DNA of 64,000 bases from Nonomuraea sp. NEAU-A123 (GTDB lineage Bacteria; Actinomycetota; Actinomycetes; Streptosporangiales; Streptosporangiaceae): contig NZ_JAHFZZ010000002.1 of the NCBI RefSeq assembly GCF_018603905.1, positions 124,001 to 188,000 on the forward strand, written 5' to 3'. Positions 18,646 to 27,124 of this stretch are shown one piece after another. The first letter of the stretch is position 1. Each line of letters starts with the position of its first letter. The notes below the pieces were generated by a model, which did no database searches, was not told the origin of the DNA, and worked only from the letters and a program-made list of their open reading frames with translations. A program made the translations under genes and the position numbers.

Positions 18646-18717
18646 CGGACCGCTAGGTGGCGGTAACCCCGCCCACCCTGGCTCGCTAACGCCACTGGCC
18701 GTTCAGTTGCTGGTCAC
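18642..18717. repeat. structured repeat element, copy B
   Basis: GCATCGGA (18642-18649), a GGTGGCG arm (18656-18662), about 27 bases, then CGCCACTGGCC (18690-18700) and GTTCAGTTGCTG. The order and spacing match copy A at 8803-8876, with scattered substitutions; the 20 bases from GCCACTG to GTTGC differ at three positions. It abuts the start of the recombinase remnant. Confidence 0.5.
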
Positions 18718-18816
18718 CGCCCTGTGGCGGCCGGTGGATCTGCCGGAAGGAACCGCGGCGGTGCCGTGCTGTTCCGTGAAACCGTGGCGAGCTGCTGGTG
18801 CTCTCGCGCTCGGCGG

Positions 18817-20001
18817 TCAGGATGGCTGAACTTCGTCGAAGAGGGCGATGGCTTGAGTGGGGTCCGAGCTCACGAGGCGTTCCAGACCGGCCATCGTGAT
18901 CTTCGCCCATCTGCCGGCCCGTGCCCACATCTGTTCCTCGAAGGCGCGGACGGCCTTGTCCAGATCGCCAGGGTCGGGGGCGGCGGCGACGGTCTCGGCG
19001 AGTTCGGCGCCTTCCAGCATCGCGAGGTTCGCGCCCACTCCCAACGGGGACATCAGGTGGGCGGCGTCGCCCAGTAGCGTCACCCCGGGGACATGGGCCC
19101 ACGTGTGAGGCACGGGCAGCACGTAGAGGGGGCGGTGGACGAAAGCGGTGCCGTGGCGGAGGAGGTCGAGGACGGGAGCAGCCCAGCCGTCGAACAGAGC
19201 CAGCAGGCTTGATCGCACGGCCTCGACGTCGGCCAGGTCCAGGCCCGCGTCCAAGCCCGCGTCCATGCCTGCGCGCCGGTTCAGGCCCAAATGCCGGTCC
19301 AGGTTCGTGTGCCAGTCCAGCGGCGCGCGGAACCGGGCGTGCACCTTGACGTGGCCGCCGCTGTTGCGCTGGGCGACGAGGTTGCGGTTCACGCCGTACA
19401 CAGCCATGGAACCGTCGCCGATCAGCCGGGCGATGTCGGGGTGGCGGGTGTCGACGTCGTCCAGGGAGGTCTCGACCATGGTGATGCCGGTGTAGTGCGG
19501 CGTCACGGACGAGACTGCCGGGCGGACCCGGGACCAGGCGCCGTCCGCGCCGACCACGAGGTCGAACGTCTCCTGTCGCCCGTCCGCGAAATGGACCAGC
19601 ACGCCGTCCCGGGTTCTCGGCACTACCTCCGTCACGCCCCGCCCCCACTGAACGTCGAGGGGGCCGAGCAGCAGGTCACGGAGTTGCCCCCGGTCGATCT
19701 CGGGATTGGCCTGTTCGCCCGGACGGGGTTTCCAGTCGCGAAGGACGGTCCCGTCCGCGTCCAGGATGCGCATGGCCTGCCCCTCGGGACGGGACAGCGC
19801 CTGGAACTCCGCCAGCAGCCCCGCCTTCTCCAGCGCGATCTGGCCCATCCCTTCGTGCAGGTCCAGCGTGCCGCCCGGGGGACGGGCGTCGGGGGCGGAA
19901 TCGCGTTCGAGGATGGTGACGGAGTGACCATGGCGGTGCAGGACGCGGGCGAAGGTGAGGCCGGCCGGGCCGCCTCCGATCACAGCAATACGCTGTATCA
20001 T
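18817..20001 (-). CDS. FAD-dependent aromatic monooxygenase, TetX-like
   Basis: About 394 aa. It has the N-terminal Rossmann motif IAVIGGGPAGLTFARVL, the middle DG-type segment FDLVVGADGAWSRVRPAV, and the FAD ribityl motif GDAAHLMSPLGVGANLAM near residue 300. It is a group A flavoprotein monooxygenase, closest in pattern to TetX-type enzymes that hydroxylate tetracyclines and other aromatics. The ATG at 19999-20001 is preferred; an in-frame ATG at 20013 is possible. It is divergent from a TetR-type repressor; two TGTATCATA repeats overlap the start region, so repression is likely autogenous and shared. Confidence 0.9.
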   Translation of the reverse strand: MIQRIAVIGGGPAGLTFARVLHRHGHSVTILERDSAPDARPPGGTLDLHEGMGQIALEKAGLLAEFQALSRPEGQAMRILDADGTVLRDWKPRPGEQANPEIDRGQLRDLLLGPLDVQWGRGVTEVVPRTRDGVLVHFADGRQETFDLVVGADGAWSRVRPAVSSVTPHYTGITMVETSLDDVDTRHPDIARLIGDGSMAVYGVNRNLVAQRNSGGHVKVHARFRAPLDWHTNLDRHLGLNRRAGMDAGLDAGLDLADVEAVRSSLLALFDGWAAPVLDLLRHGTAFVHRPLYVLPVPHTWAHVPGVTLLGDAAHLMSPLGVGANLAMLEGAELAETVAAAPDPGDLDKAVRAFEEQMWARAGRWAKITMAGLERLVSSDPTQAIALFDEVQPS

Positions 20002-20051
20002 ACGGTGTATCATAGCGACGCACTGTACTTGACGATTGCGACATATCGCAA
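19994..20051. promoter_or_regulatory. operator region between monooxygenase and TetR
   Basis: Two direct repeats TGTATCATA (19994-20002 and 20006-20014, 12-base period) overlap the leftward start codons. A perfect TTGCGA-CATA-TCGCAA palindrome (20036-20051) sits just before the rightward regulator. This 58-base gap is AT-rich compared with its surroundings and must contain both divergent promoters. Confidence 0.55.
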
Positions 20052-20058
20052 CAGTACG

Positions 20059-20760
20059 ATGGAGCTCATGACTGTATGGGACCGGCCGGAGCCGCAGTTT
20101 CGCGCCGCGCCGCTCGGCCGGGAGCGGATCATCGCCGCCGCCATCGCTCTGGCCGACGAGGGCGGGCTGGAGGCCGTGTCGTTGCGCAAGGTCGCCGCCC
20201 AACTGGACGCCCGTCCGATGCGACTGTACGGATACATCTCCACCAAGGAGGAGCTGTTCGACCTCATGGTGGACGAGGTCCAGGCCGAGATCCTCCCCGA
20301 GGAGCAGCCCGGGGACTGGCGGGAGGTGCTGCACGTCCTCGCCCACCGCACCAGGCAGGCCGCCCTCCGTCACGAATGGCTGGCCGACCTGCTCGGCGGC
20401 CGTCCGACCCTGGGCCCGAACGGCCTCGCCGTGACCGAGGCCACGCTGGCCGCCTTCGACAGCCTCGACGACCTCGAGACCGTCAGGCGCGCCGTGGAGA
20501 CCGTCAGCGCCTACTTCACTGGCGCGATCAGGCGCGAGATCGCGAACCTGCGGGCCGAGCGCGCCACGGGCCTGTCCAAGCGCGACTGGCAGCGCGCCTA
20601 CGGCCCGCATGTGATGAGGATGCTGGCCACGGGCCGCTTCCCGGCGCTGGCCAAGGCCGTGCGCGACGGCACGGAGGTGGACGCCGAGGCGTCCTTCGCG
20701 ACCGGCCTGGACTGGGTCCTCGACGCCGTGGCCGCCAAACTCGCCCGCCCGCCGGCGTGA
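20059..20760 (+). CDS. TetR-family repressor (TetR_C domain type)
   Basis: A 233-aa protein. HTH at residues about 22-65: RERIIAAAIALADEGGLEAV and LRKVAAQLDARPMRLYGYIS. The C-terminal domain begins LAHRTRQAALRHEWLADLLGG, the TetR_C layout of regulators that sit beside flavin monooxygenases and pumps. ATG 20059 or 20068 may be used; the latter has GGAG four bases ahead. The divergent monooxygenase is its likely target. Confidence 0.88.
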   Translation: MELMTVWDRPEPQFRAAPLGRERIIAAAIALADEGGLEAVSLRKVAAQLDARPMRLYGYISTKEELFDLMVDEVQAEILPEEQPGDWREVLHVLAHRTRQAALRHEWLADLLGGRPTLGPNGLAVTEATLAAFDSLDDLETVRRAVETVSAYFTGAIRREIANLRAERATGLSKRDWQRAYGPHVMRMLATGRFPALAKAVRDGTEVDAEASFATGLDWVLDAVAAKLARPPA

Positions 20761-21076
20761 CGCTCAGGAACGCCGCCGGACCGCGTACCCACCTGCTCGA
20801 CTGGTTCGGGGGCCGGCTAAGTCGTGACAGTACGTACCGACTGAAGAACGCGCTGGTCAAGGGTACGGCGACGGAGTGCCAGAACCTCGGTGACCACCGA
20901 CCACGGCGCCGGGAGCCCCCTGGCCGCGCGACTCACTCACAGAGAATCACGACCATCCCTTGATGATCTCGTCCGCTGGATCCAGCGCGCCGACCCGGCC
21001 AGCGGCCCCTCACACGAAGCCGGGCCGTCTTCCCGGCGGCCTTGCCCCGCCACTGCGCGCAGTGCGGCGGTGATCC
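20761..21076. other. 316-base gap without recognisable gene
   Basis: It holds convergent 3' ends (TetR at 20760 and TetR at 21077). Short frames in it have no recognisable family pattern, and no strong terminator hairpin with a T-tract was seen. Confidence 0.5.
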
Positions 21077-21691
21077 TCACGGCCGGGGCCCGAATCCGCT
21101 GCTGAGGGCGTCGAACAGGCGCTCCAGGCGGGCGCGGTGGTCGTCTGCGATGGTGTCGGCCGGTTCTCCGGCGATCAGGAGCCGGGCGGTCTCCACCAGT
21201 ACGGCGGTGTAGCCGGCGATGAAGAAGGCGGCGAGCAGCGGGGCGTCGCCGTCGAAGGCGGGGTCGTGTTCGAGCTCGCCGGCGAGGGTCTGTTGGAGGT
21301 CGGAGGCGATCTCCCTGGCGCGGGCGACCAGCGCGGACGAGGCGGCGACGGTCCGGAAGAAGGGGACGGACCCGTCCTTGAGGCCGGACAGTGCGTGCCG
21401 CTCCTCGAGGAGACGGAACGCCGCATCGCGCAGGGACTGGAGCACTCCGGCATCCGGGGCGCGGTCTTGTACCGCTGAGCGCAGGAGCTCGACGGCGTCG
21501 ACCTCGCGGTCCAGGAGGAGGTCCTCCTTGCGCGGGAAGTGCTTGAAGACCGTCACGGCCGAGACCCCGGCCTCCCGCGCGACCTCGGCGACCGTGACCG
21601 TGTCGAACCCGCGTTCGAGGAACAGCCGGGTCGCGACCTCCGAGATCTTCGCGCGCGTCCGCGGTCCACCTCGCGCTCCGGTCCTGGGCAT
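21077..21691 (-). CDS. TetR/AcrR-family repressor
   Basis: A 204-aa protein. HTH at residues about 12-55: TRAKISEVATRLFLERGFDTV, TVAEVAREAGVSAVTVFKHFPRKEDLL. The C-terminal helices are of the actinobacterial TetR_C type. ATG at 21689-21691 has GAGG seven bases upstream and is preferred over GTG 21715, which lies in the palindrome. It is divergent from the small frame and MFS pump; the operator at 21710-21729 is between them. Confidence 0.88.
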   Translation of the reverse strand: MPRTGARGGPRTRAKISEVATRLFLERGFDTVTVAEVAREAGVSAVTVFKHFPRKEDLLLDREVDAVELLRSAVQDRAPDAGVLQSLRDAAFRLLEERHALSGLKDGSVPFFRTVAASSALVARAREIASDLQQTLAGELEHDPAFDGDAPLLAAFFIAGYTAVLVETARLLIAGEPADTIADDHRARLERLFDALSSGFGPRP

Positions 21692-21709
21692 CCCGGCCTC
21701 ACTTTCTTG

Positions 21710-21729
21710 TGTCACTTAACTTAGTCACA
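21710..21729. promoter_or_regulatory. TetR operator, imperfect 20-base palindrome
   Basis: TGTCACTTAACTTAGTCACA has 7 of 10 symmetric pairs, with outer TGT/ACA and inner ACT/AGT matching. It lies between the divergent TetR gene and the pump transcription unit. Confidence 0.55.
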
Positions 21730-21741
21730 TAATCTAGTGGC

Positions 21742-21942
21742 ATGTCCTTCGAACAGACAACCATCATTGCCGCCGGAGCGGCCCCCAGCGGGCCGAGCGC
21801 CACCGCGACCGCGTCCCGTACGGAGGCGGAGGTGACCGGCCCGCGCGGGCGGCCGGATCGCCCCGTGCCGGGCCGCGCCGACGCCCGTGCCGATCAGGGT
21901 CCCCTCCGGGGCCACGACGTGAAGGCAGCCCTCCATGAATGA
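21742..21942 (+). CDS. possible short leader ORF overlapping the pump start
   Basis: A 66-codon frame starts with ATG 12 bases after the TetR operator. Its stop (21940-21942) lies inside the first codons of the MFS gene, an eight-base overlap that could couple translation. The product (SFEQTTIIAAGAAPSGPS, then Arg/Pro-rich) resembles no family I know. It may be a translated leader, the ruin of an old gene, or chance. Confidence 0.25.
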   Translation: MSFEQTTIIAAGAAPSGPSATATASRTEAEVTGPRGRPDRPVPGRADARADQGPLRGHDVKAALHE

Positions 21943-23419
21943 GATGGCCGCGGGTCGGCCAGGTCGTACTCCCCGGTCGCTGCGGGAGGCGTGGGTCGCG
22001 TTGGCGGGGCTGTCGGCGGTGTTCCTCTTCGAGATGCTGGACAACTCGATCCTGAACGTCGCGCTGCCCACGATCGGCCGCGAACTGCACGCCTCCACGA
22101 CCGCGTTGCAGTGGGTGACGGGCGCCTATGCGGTCGTGTTCGGCGGGTTGATGCTGGCGTTCGGCGCGATCGCCGATCGGTTCGGCCGGCGGCGGATCAT
22201 GCTGATCGGGCTGGTCCTGCTCGGCGTGGCGAGCCTGGCGACCGCCGTGGTCACCACCGCCGAGCAACTGATCGCCGTCCGGGCGACGATGGGGGTCGCC
22301 GCGGCGATGACGACCCCGGGATCGATGGCGCTGGCGTTCCGGCTGTTCGACGAGGACGGCCTGCGCGTGCGCGCGCTGACCTTCATCTCGACCGTCGGCC
22401 TGGTCGGGCTCGCGATCGGCCCGACGGCGGGCGGCCTGGTGCTGGCGGTCGCGCCCTGGCAGGTCCTGTTGCTGGTGAACGTGCCGATCGCCGTGCTCGC
22501 GTTTCTCGGCGTGCGGTCCGGCATCGCTGCCGACGACCCGTCCGGCCTCCACCGTGACCCCCTCGACGTCCCCGGGATGCTGCTGGGCACGGCGACGATC
22601 GTGCTCGCGCTCCTCACCCCGACGCTGTTCGTGGACGAGGGCGCCGGCTCCTGGGCGCCCTGGGCGGCCACCGCCGCTGCCGTCGTGACGGCGATCTGCT
22701 TCGGCCTGCGCGAGCGCCTGGCCCACCATCCGCTGCTCGACCTGAAGCTCCTCGCCCTCCCCTTGGTCTCCAGCGGCCTGTCCTACAAAGCCGCCGCCGG
22801 GCTGGCGACCGCCGGACTCGGTTACATGGTGACACTGCAGCTACAGCTCGACTGGGGCTGGACGCCCGCACAGGCCGCCATCGGGATGCTGCCGCAGGTC
22901 GTCGTCCTCATCGCCGGCAGCGCGTTCGTCAACCCGTTCGTGCAGCGCGTCGGCCTGGACCGGGCCGCGTGGATCAGTACCGCGGCGGTCGTGTCCGGCC
23001 TCGCCGTCTACGGCCTGCTCGGCCGGTTCGGCTACCTGTGGGTCGCGATCGCGCTCGTCCTCGTGGCGGCCGGGATGCGCGTGGTCGGCGTCGTCGCCGG
23101 GCTCAACGTGGTCCGCGGCCTGCCCGAGAACCGGACCACCATCGGCACCGCGCTCGTCGACACCGCCACCGAGGTCACCTCCGGCACCGGCATCGCCGTC
23201 ACCGGCACCATCCTGGCCGCCCTGTTCACCGGCGACATCGCCACCTCCCACTGGAGCCCGCAGCAGACCGGGGAGTTCCACCAGGCCGTCACCATCGCGG
23301 GCCTCACCCTCACCACCGTCGCGGCAGCCCTCGTCGGCTGGGGGATCGCCCGCACCCGGTACGCCGGCGGCGACCAGGCGGCCACCCCCATCGGCGACAC
23401 CGTCCCCCAGGACGCCTGA
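21935..23419 (+). CDS. MFS multidrug exporter, DHA2 (EmrB/QacA) type
   Basis: A 494-aa protein with about 14 membrane segments. It has SAVFLFEMLDNSILNVALPTI in helix 1 (the D of the DHA2 family), motif A GAIADRFGRRRIMLI, and motif C-like GLAIGPTAGGLVL. The exporter is probably driven by protons and induced by drugs sensed by the divergent TetR. ATG 21935 has a weak GGCAG ribosome site, consistent with coupling to the preceding short frame; ATG 21944 is an alternative start. The substrate is unknown. Confidence 0.9.
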   Translation: MNEMAAGRPGRTPRSLREAWVALAGLSAVFLFEMLDNSILNVALPTIGRELHASTTALQWVTGAYAVVFGGLMLAFGAIADRFGRRRIMLIGLVLLGVASLATAVVTTAEQLIAVRATMGVAAAMTTPGSMALAFRLFDEDGLRVRALTFISTVGLVGLAIGPTAGGLVLAVAPWQVLLLVNVPIAVLAFLGVRSGIAADDPSGLHRDPLDVPGMLLGTATIVLALLTPTLFVDEGAGSWAPWAATAAAVVTAICFGLRERLAHHPLLDLKLLALPLVSSGLSYKAAAGLATAGLGYMVTLQLQLDWGWTPAQAAIGMLPQVVVLIAGSAFVNPFVQRVGLDRAAWISTAAVVSGLAVYGLLGRFGYLWVAIALVLVAAGMRVVGVVAGLNVVRGLPENRTTIGTALVDTATEVTSGTGIAVTGTILAALFTGDIATSHWSPQQTGEFHQAVTIAGLTLTTVAAALVGWGIARTRYAGGDQAATPIGDTVPQDA

Positions 23420-23468
23420 CACCCCCCGGTGAATCTTCCTTTCCCCGAACCGATATCAAGGAGCACAC

Positions 23469-23681
23469 ATGACGGTCACTCTCCGACCGGGCAGCACCGT
23501 GGTGTTCACCGGCGATTCGATCACCGACTGCCAACGGCTGCAGAGCGAAGACGGCCTCGGGTTCGGCTACCCGCTGCGCATCGCGGGCGAGTGGGGCCTC
23601 CGGCATCCGGACCGCCCCGTGACCTGGCTGAACACCGGGATCGGCGGCAACTTGGCTTCACTTTCTGGCTACTCAACATGA
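23469..23681 (+). pseudogene. SGNH/GDSL hydrolase, N-terminal fragment
   Basis: Seventy codons encode VVFTGDSITDCQRLQSEDG with the block I Ser (GDSI), then WLNTGIGGN, block II Gly of the SGNH fold. The reading then jumps to unrelated codons (LASLSGYST) and stops. The catalytic Asp-His block V is absent. A ribosome site AAGGAG precedes the ATG, so the gene was real before being cut, evidently by the mobile element whose recombinase remains lie just downstream. Confidence 0.75.
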
Positions 23682-23959
23682 GTCGGCCGTCGGCGTGGCT
23701 GTGGTCGTCGCCCTCACGGCCAAGCCCACGCTCACGGGATTCGACCACGCTTGGTGGGTCCAGGCCGGCGCCAGGCATCGTGCCCTCCGCCCCCGCCGCA
23801 CGGCCTGACAGCAGTGCCTCCCAACCGCGCGGGGCCACCACCAGCCGGCGCCCACTGCACGCGGCCGACGCGGTGCAAAGAGGGCCTGGTGCAGGCCGGA
23901 GGACCGGGGCCGCCCGACCTGGGGGACCGCCGGGATACCGGAGAAACCTGCCAAGTGCT

Positions 23960-24680
23960 CGGGTAGTGCCTGGTCAGGGGCGGTGTCGGCGAGGGCGCGG
24001 TAGAGCGAGGCGACTGAGGGATGGTCGCCGGCGTTCTTGCCGGTTTTGATGGTCAGCTTCTTGAAGATGTCGGGCATCGGGGTGCCCTTGTCGCGCAGCG
24101 CGCGGGCGAAGAGCATGGAGCCCATGCCGTGCGGATCGTAGATCCCGGTCAAGGGTCCGCTCAGCAACTCCAGCTGAATCCCCGTGGCCTGCGATGTCGC
24201 CGAGAGCGTCATCAGCTCGGCGACATTGCGCGCCAAGCGTTTCATCTCGTGCACGGTCAGGATCACCGGCTGATCCGGCGCCGCGGTCTTGATCTCGCGA
24301 GCCAGGGCGAGCGCGGCCTCGAACTCCGGGCGCCCCCGGATCCTGGTGCTGATCTTCTCGGAGAACACCCGCGTGCACTTCGCCGCCGCGAGCGCGTCGA
24401 GCTGGCTTTGCAGCTCCTGGGTGGCCGTGGAGCAGCGTGCGTAGCCGATCCGGATCGGCACCCCGTTCGTCTCCGGCGCCGCCGGAGCGACCTCCGGCCC
24501 TTGCGTCCATTTCTTGCCCGGTCCGCGGTCGGCCGGGACGGGCACGGTGAGTTCGTCGCGAGTGACGGCACGAGGATGAACCGCGCGGTGTGGTACTTCG
24601 CGGCGGTCTTCCCGGCGCGGGTGCGGCAGGCACTGCCGGCGGGGACATCGCATTGCGGGCAGGGGTGGCGCTCGACCGCA
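23960..24680 (-). pseudogene. serine recombinase (resolvase) with N-terminal zinc-finger-like segment, decayed
   Basis: Leftward: HPCPQCDVPAGSACRTRAGK and KYHTARFILVP (Cys-rich head), a frameshift near 24550, DELTVPVPADRGPGKKW, then the catalytic domain IRIGYARCSTATQELQSQLD with the Ser nucleophile, EKISTRIRGRPEFE and VHEMKRLARN. After GMGSMLFA the region with the E helix and GGRP is deleted, and the frame resumes at DKGTPMPDIFKKLTIKTGKNAG and SVASLYRALAD. With one frameshift and one internal deletion the enzyme is dead. A res-like site lies upstream. Confidence 0.8.
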
Positions 24681-24713
24681 GCCGCGTGGCCCGGATCAAG
24701 TGGTTCGCAGAAC

Positions 24714-24737
24714 TGTCACAACTGGTCGTTTCTGACA
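24714..24737. other. res-like inverted site upstream of the recombinase
   Basis: TGTCA (24714-24718) and TGACA (24733-24737) enclose 14 bases, in the style of a resolvase subsite, and sit about 40 bases before the coding remains. Only one such subsite is clear, so this is tentative. Confidence 0.35.
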
Positions 24738-24799
24738 CTACTTCCGCGTCCGCAGGACGTCGGCCCGCCCGAGCGCCAGGAGACGGGGAACTTAAGGAA

Positions 24800-24828
24800 T
24801 TGACTGTTAAGGCCTTAATGATTACGGT
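24800..24828 (+). promoter_or_regulatory. marR promoter with operator in the spacer
   Basis: -35 TTGACT (24800-24805), 17-base spacer, -10 TACGGT (24823-24828). The spacer holds the perfect palindrome TTAAGGCCTTAA (24807-24818); another TTAAGG half site is at 24792-24797. Transcription should start near 24835, the ATG itself, giving a leaderless message repressed by its own product. Confidence 0.7.
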
Positions 24829-24834
24829 CGTGGT

Positions 24835-25281
24835 ATGGATCAGTCGGAAGACCTCCCCGCCAGTCCCCTCGAAAGCCTCAGGGTCGTCAATTGGGCCCAG
24901 GTGCAGGCGGGGCAGGAGTGGATCCGCGCGCGAGGACTCAGCTTGCAGCAGGCGTTTGTCCTGAGCCATCTCGCCGCCAATCCCGGCGCCATCCAGCGCG
25001 ACATCGCGCGGGCGACCCGTACGACCGCGGCGAATGTCTCCGGCGTCCTGCGCGGGCTGGAAGCGCGAAAACTCGTTGAACGCCGCTTCGAGGGCGGCGA
25101 CGAACGCAGCAAGCGCGTCTTCGCGACCGACGCCGGGATCGCGCTCGTAGCCGGGCGCGACGAGGCGATGGCCGCGGCGGACGAATCGATCCTCGCGCCG
25201 CTGACCGAGTCGGAGCGGGCCACCCTCCAGGTGCTGCTCGACAAGATCACCGCCGGTCTGCCGAACCCGGGTGATTCGTAA
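24835..25281 (+). CDS. MarR-family regulator
   Basis: A 148-aa winged-helix protein. Dimer helix GQEWIRARGLSLQQAFVLSHL, recognition helix region IQRDIARATRTTAANVSGVLRGLEARKLV, and wing ERRFEGGDERSKRVFATDAG are all present. The start follows directly on a promoter whose spacer carries a palindrome, so negative autoregulation is likely. The methyltransferase 115 bases downstream may be co-transcribed and is the only nearby target. Confidence 0.9.
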   Translation: MDQSEDLPASPLESLRVVNWAQVQAGQEWIRARGLSLQQAFVLSHLAANPGAIQRDIARATRTTAANVSGVLRGLEARKLVERRFEGGDERSKRVFATDAGIALVAGRDEAMAAADESILAPLTESERATLQVLLDKITAGLPNPGDS

Positions 25282-25396
25282 CGCGCCCGACCCGGGCCGT
25301 CGGACCGCATTCCTCATTCCTCGCCGTGGCGGCATCCGCCGCCGCGCGCTCGAACCTGCCCGGACGCACGTGTCCGGCACCGAAGGGGCACTCACC

Positions 25397-26218
25397 ATGA
25401 CGCAGGAAAATCCGCTGTTGACAATGATCCGTGAGGTATGTGCGCTCGGGCGCGCTGAGTTCGAGCGGCCGTCCACCGCCGAGGGCGACCCCGACGCCGG
25501 GCGTGTGCTCGTCCAGGGGTTGCAGGCGATCGATCCGAGCGGCGAGCCCAGCGACATCTCCTTGTCCCTCGCACTCCTGGCGCCCCGCGCTCCGTGCTTC
25601 GACCAGCTCGTGCTGGACGCCATCGCGGCGGGGGTCCCCCAGGTCGTCAATCTCGGCGCCGGCTACGACGACCGCGCCCTGCGGTTCCGGCACTCCGGCG
25701 TGACGTTTCTCGACCTCGATCTGCCCGACATCGTCGGGGACAAGGCCCGCCGCCTCCAAGCGATAGGCACCGACACCGCGCCCCTCGCCCTGGCCGCGGT
25801 GGACTTCCACACCGACGATGTCGCCGAGGTCCTGGCGCGCGCCGGGCACGACGCCCACCGACCGACCCTCTTCCTCGCCGAACACCTCGCTCTGTTCCTC
25901 GAACCCGGCGAAGTCGCATCACTCCTGGCGGGGCTCTCCGGCCGCGCGGCGGCAGGGAGCACCCTGGCCATCACCGCCGAAGTTCATCCTGCCGACCTCG
26001 ACTCCGACCTCGTCGTCTCCACCGTGGACGACGTCATGTTCGGCGGCGCCGGACCGCTGCACACGATCCAGTCCCGCGACGCCTGGCTGGCACTCTTCGA
26101 GAGGACCGGTTGGCGGATCGACAACGCGGACGAGGTGACGGCGGTCAATCACTTCGAAGTGACCGTGGCCGATCGCCCCACCCAGATCCAGACGCAATTC
26201 CTCACCGCGACGGCGTGA
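25397..26218 (+). CDS. class I methyltransferase of the leucine carboxyl methyltransferase (LCM/Omt) type
   Basis: A 273-aa protein. VVNLGAGYDDRALRF is the SAM motif I of the LCM family; FLDLDLPDIVGDKARRL supplies the acidic residue after strand 2; LFLAEHLALFLEPGEV is the post-motif strand. In actinobacteria these enzymes O-methylate carboxyl or hydroxyl groups of secondary metabolites. GAAGGGG precedes the ATG. It probably follows marR in one transcript. Confidence 0.85.
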   Translation: MTQENPLLTMIREVCALGRAEFERPSTAEGDPDAGRVLVQGLQAIDPSGEPSDISLSLALLAPRAPCFDQLVLDAIAAGVPQVVNLGAGYDDRALRFRHSGVTFLDLDLPDIVGDKARRLQAIGTDTAPLALAAVDFHTDDVAEVLARAGHDAHRPTLFLAEHLALFLEPGEVASLLAGLSGRAAAGSTLAITAEVHPADLDSDLVVSTVDDVMFGGAGPLHTIQSRDAWLALFERTGWRIDNADEVTAVNHFEVTVADRPTQIQTQFLTATA

Positions 26219-26395
26219 GGAATCGGCCCTACCCACCCGGCGCGGACCTGCGTTCACGGGATCGAGCGCTGGGACATCATGCCGAACGTCGCGCAACACC
26301 ACGCCCGGCTCGGCTCCTGAAAGGGGCTGGTCGGGGGCGATCATCGCGAGATGGGCGCCGGCTGAGCTGCCTCCTGATGTCAGGCGCGGTGAATC

Positions 26396-26707
26396 GAGTC
26401 CGCGCAGGGCAGCCCCAGTCGCGAGAAGTGTTCAACCGCATGCCGGACGTCCGCGATGCGGTCGTCGATGCCCACGGCGCCTTGACCCAGCAGCCGGTAC
26501 CCGGCTGAAACTGCGAAGATGCCGCGCTGCGCCGGCCTTCGGCAGTGCGGCGCAAGGCCATCGGCCGATCCTTTTGCGCAGGGCGCCGCCGTAGAACATG
26601 ACGATGCCCGCCGCAGGCCGCGTGCCCTCGGTCGGCTCGCCGCCGTCAGCGGCTTCACAGGTTGCCGGGGACTCGTGGCTGGCCGTCATGAGCACGCATT
26701 CGACCAT
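26396..26707 (-). pseudogene. alpha/beta hydrolase (esterase) fragment
   Basis: Leftward from 26707: TRPAAGIVMFYGGALRKRIG, then in another frame LAPHCRRPAQRGIFAVSAGYRL and IDDRIADVRHAVEHFSRLG. This is strand 3, the oxyanion-hole region and the following helix of BD-FAE-like esterases. One frameshift separates the parts. The catalytic triad is missing. Confidence 0.55.
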
Positions 26708-27124
26708 CAGGGGCCCATGCCGGCAACTGAATGAACGCCGCCTTCGATCACACGCGCATCATCCTGAGCGCATTCGGCGATCGGCGCGGATGCGCTGCTC
26801 AGCGGACGGCGCCTCGACCACTGTAAGTGAGGGTGTCTCCCAACCAGGCCGCTTCCGGCCTGCTCCGCCGGTCACGCTCTGGCTAGGGTCGACCGTCAAG
26901 TGCCTTACGCGCGCCTGACCTGCGCGTTCGCGGGTCGCAGACTGATGTCAGGCTCTGCGGCCGGCGTTCAGGGCCTAGAGCTCCGCGGACCGGGTCGGCT
27001 CTGACGCCCGCCGGGCCACCCAGACTGGGCGCCACTACGATAAACAACGTCCCCTTACAGGGGGGCTGGAGTCTGCTACTTGAGTCCCGTCGATACCCGG
27101 GGCAATTCAACAGGATGGAACAGC
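26708..27124. other. 417-base gap upstream of hemE without a gene
   Basis: No convincing coding frame. Near its right end CCCC-TTACA-GGGG (about 27050-27062) can form a small hairpin in the probable leader of the hemE-like gene. Confidence 0.4.
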
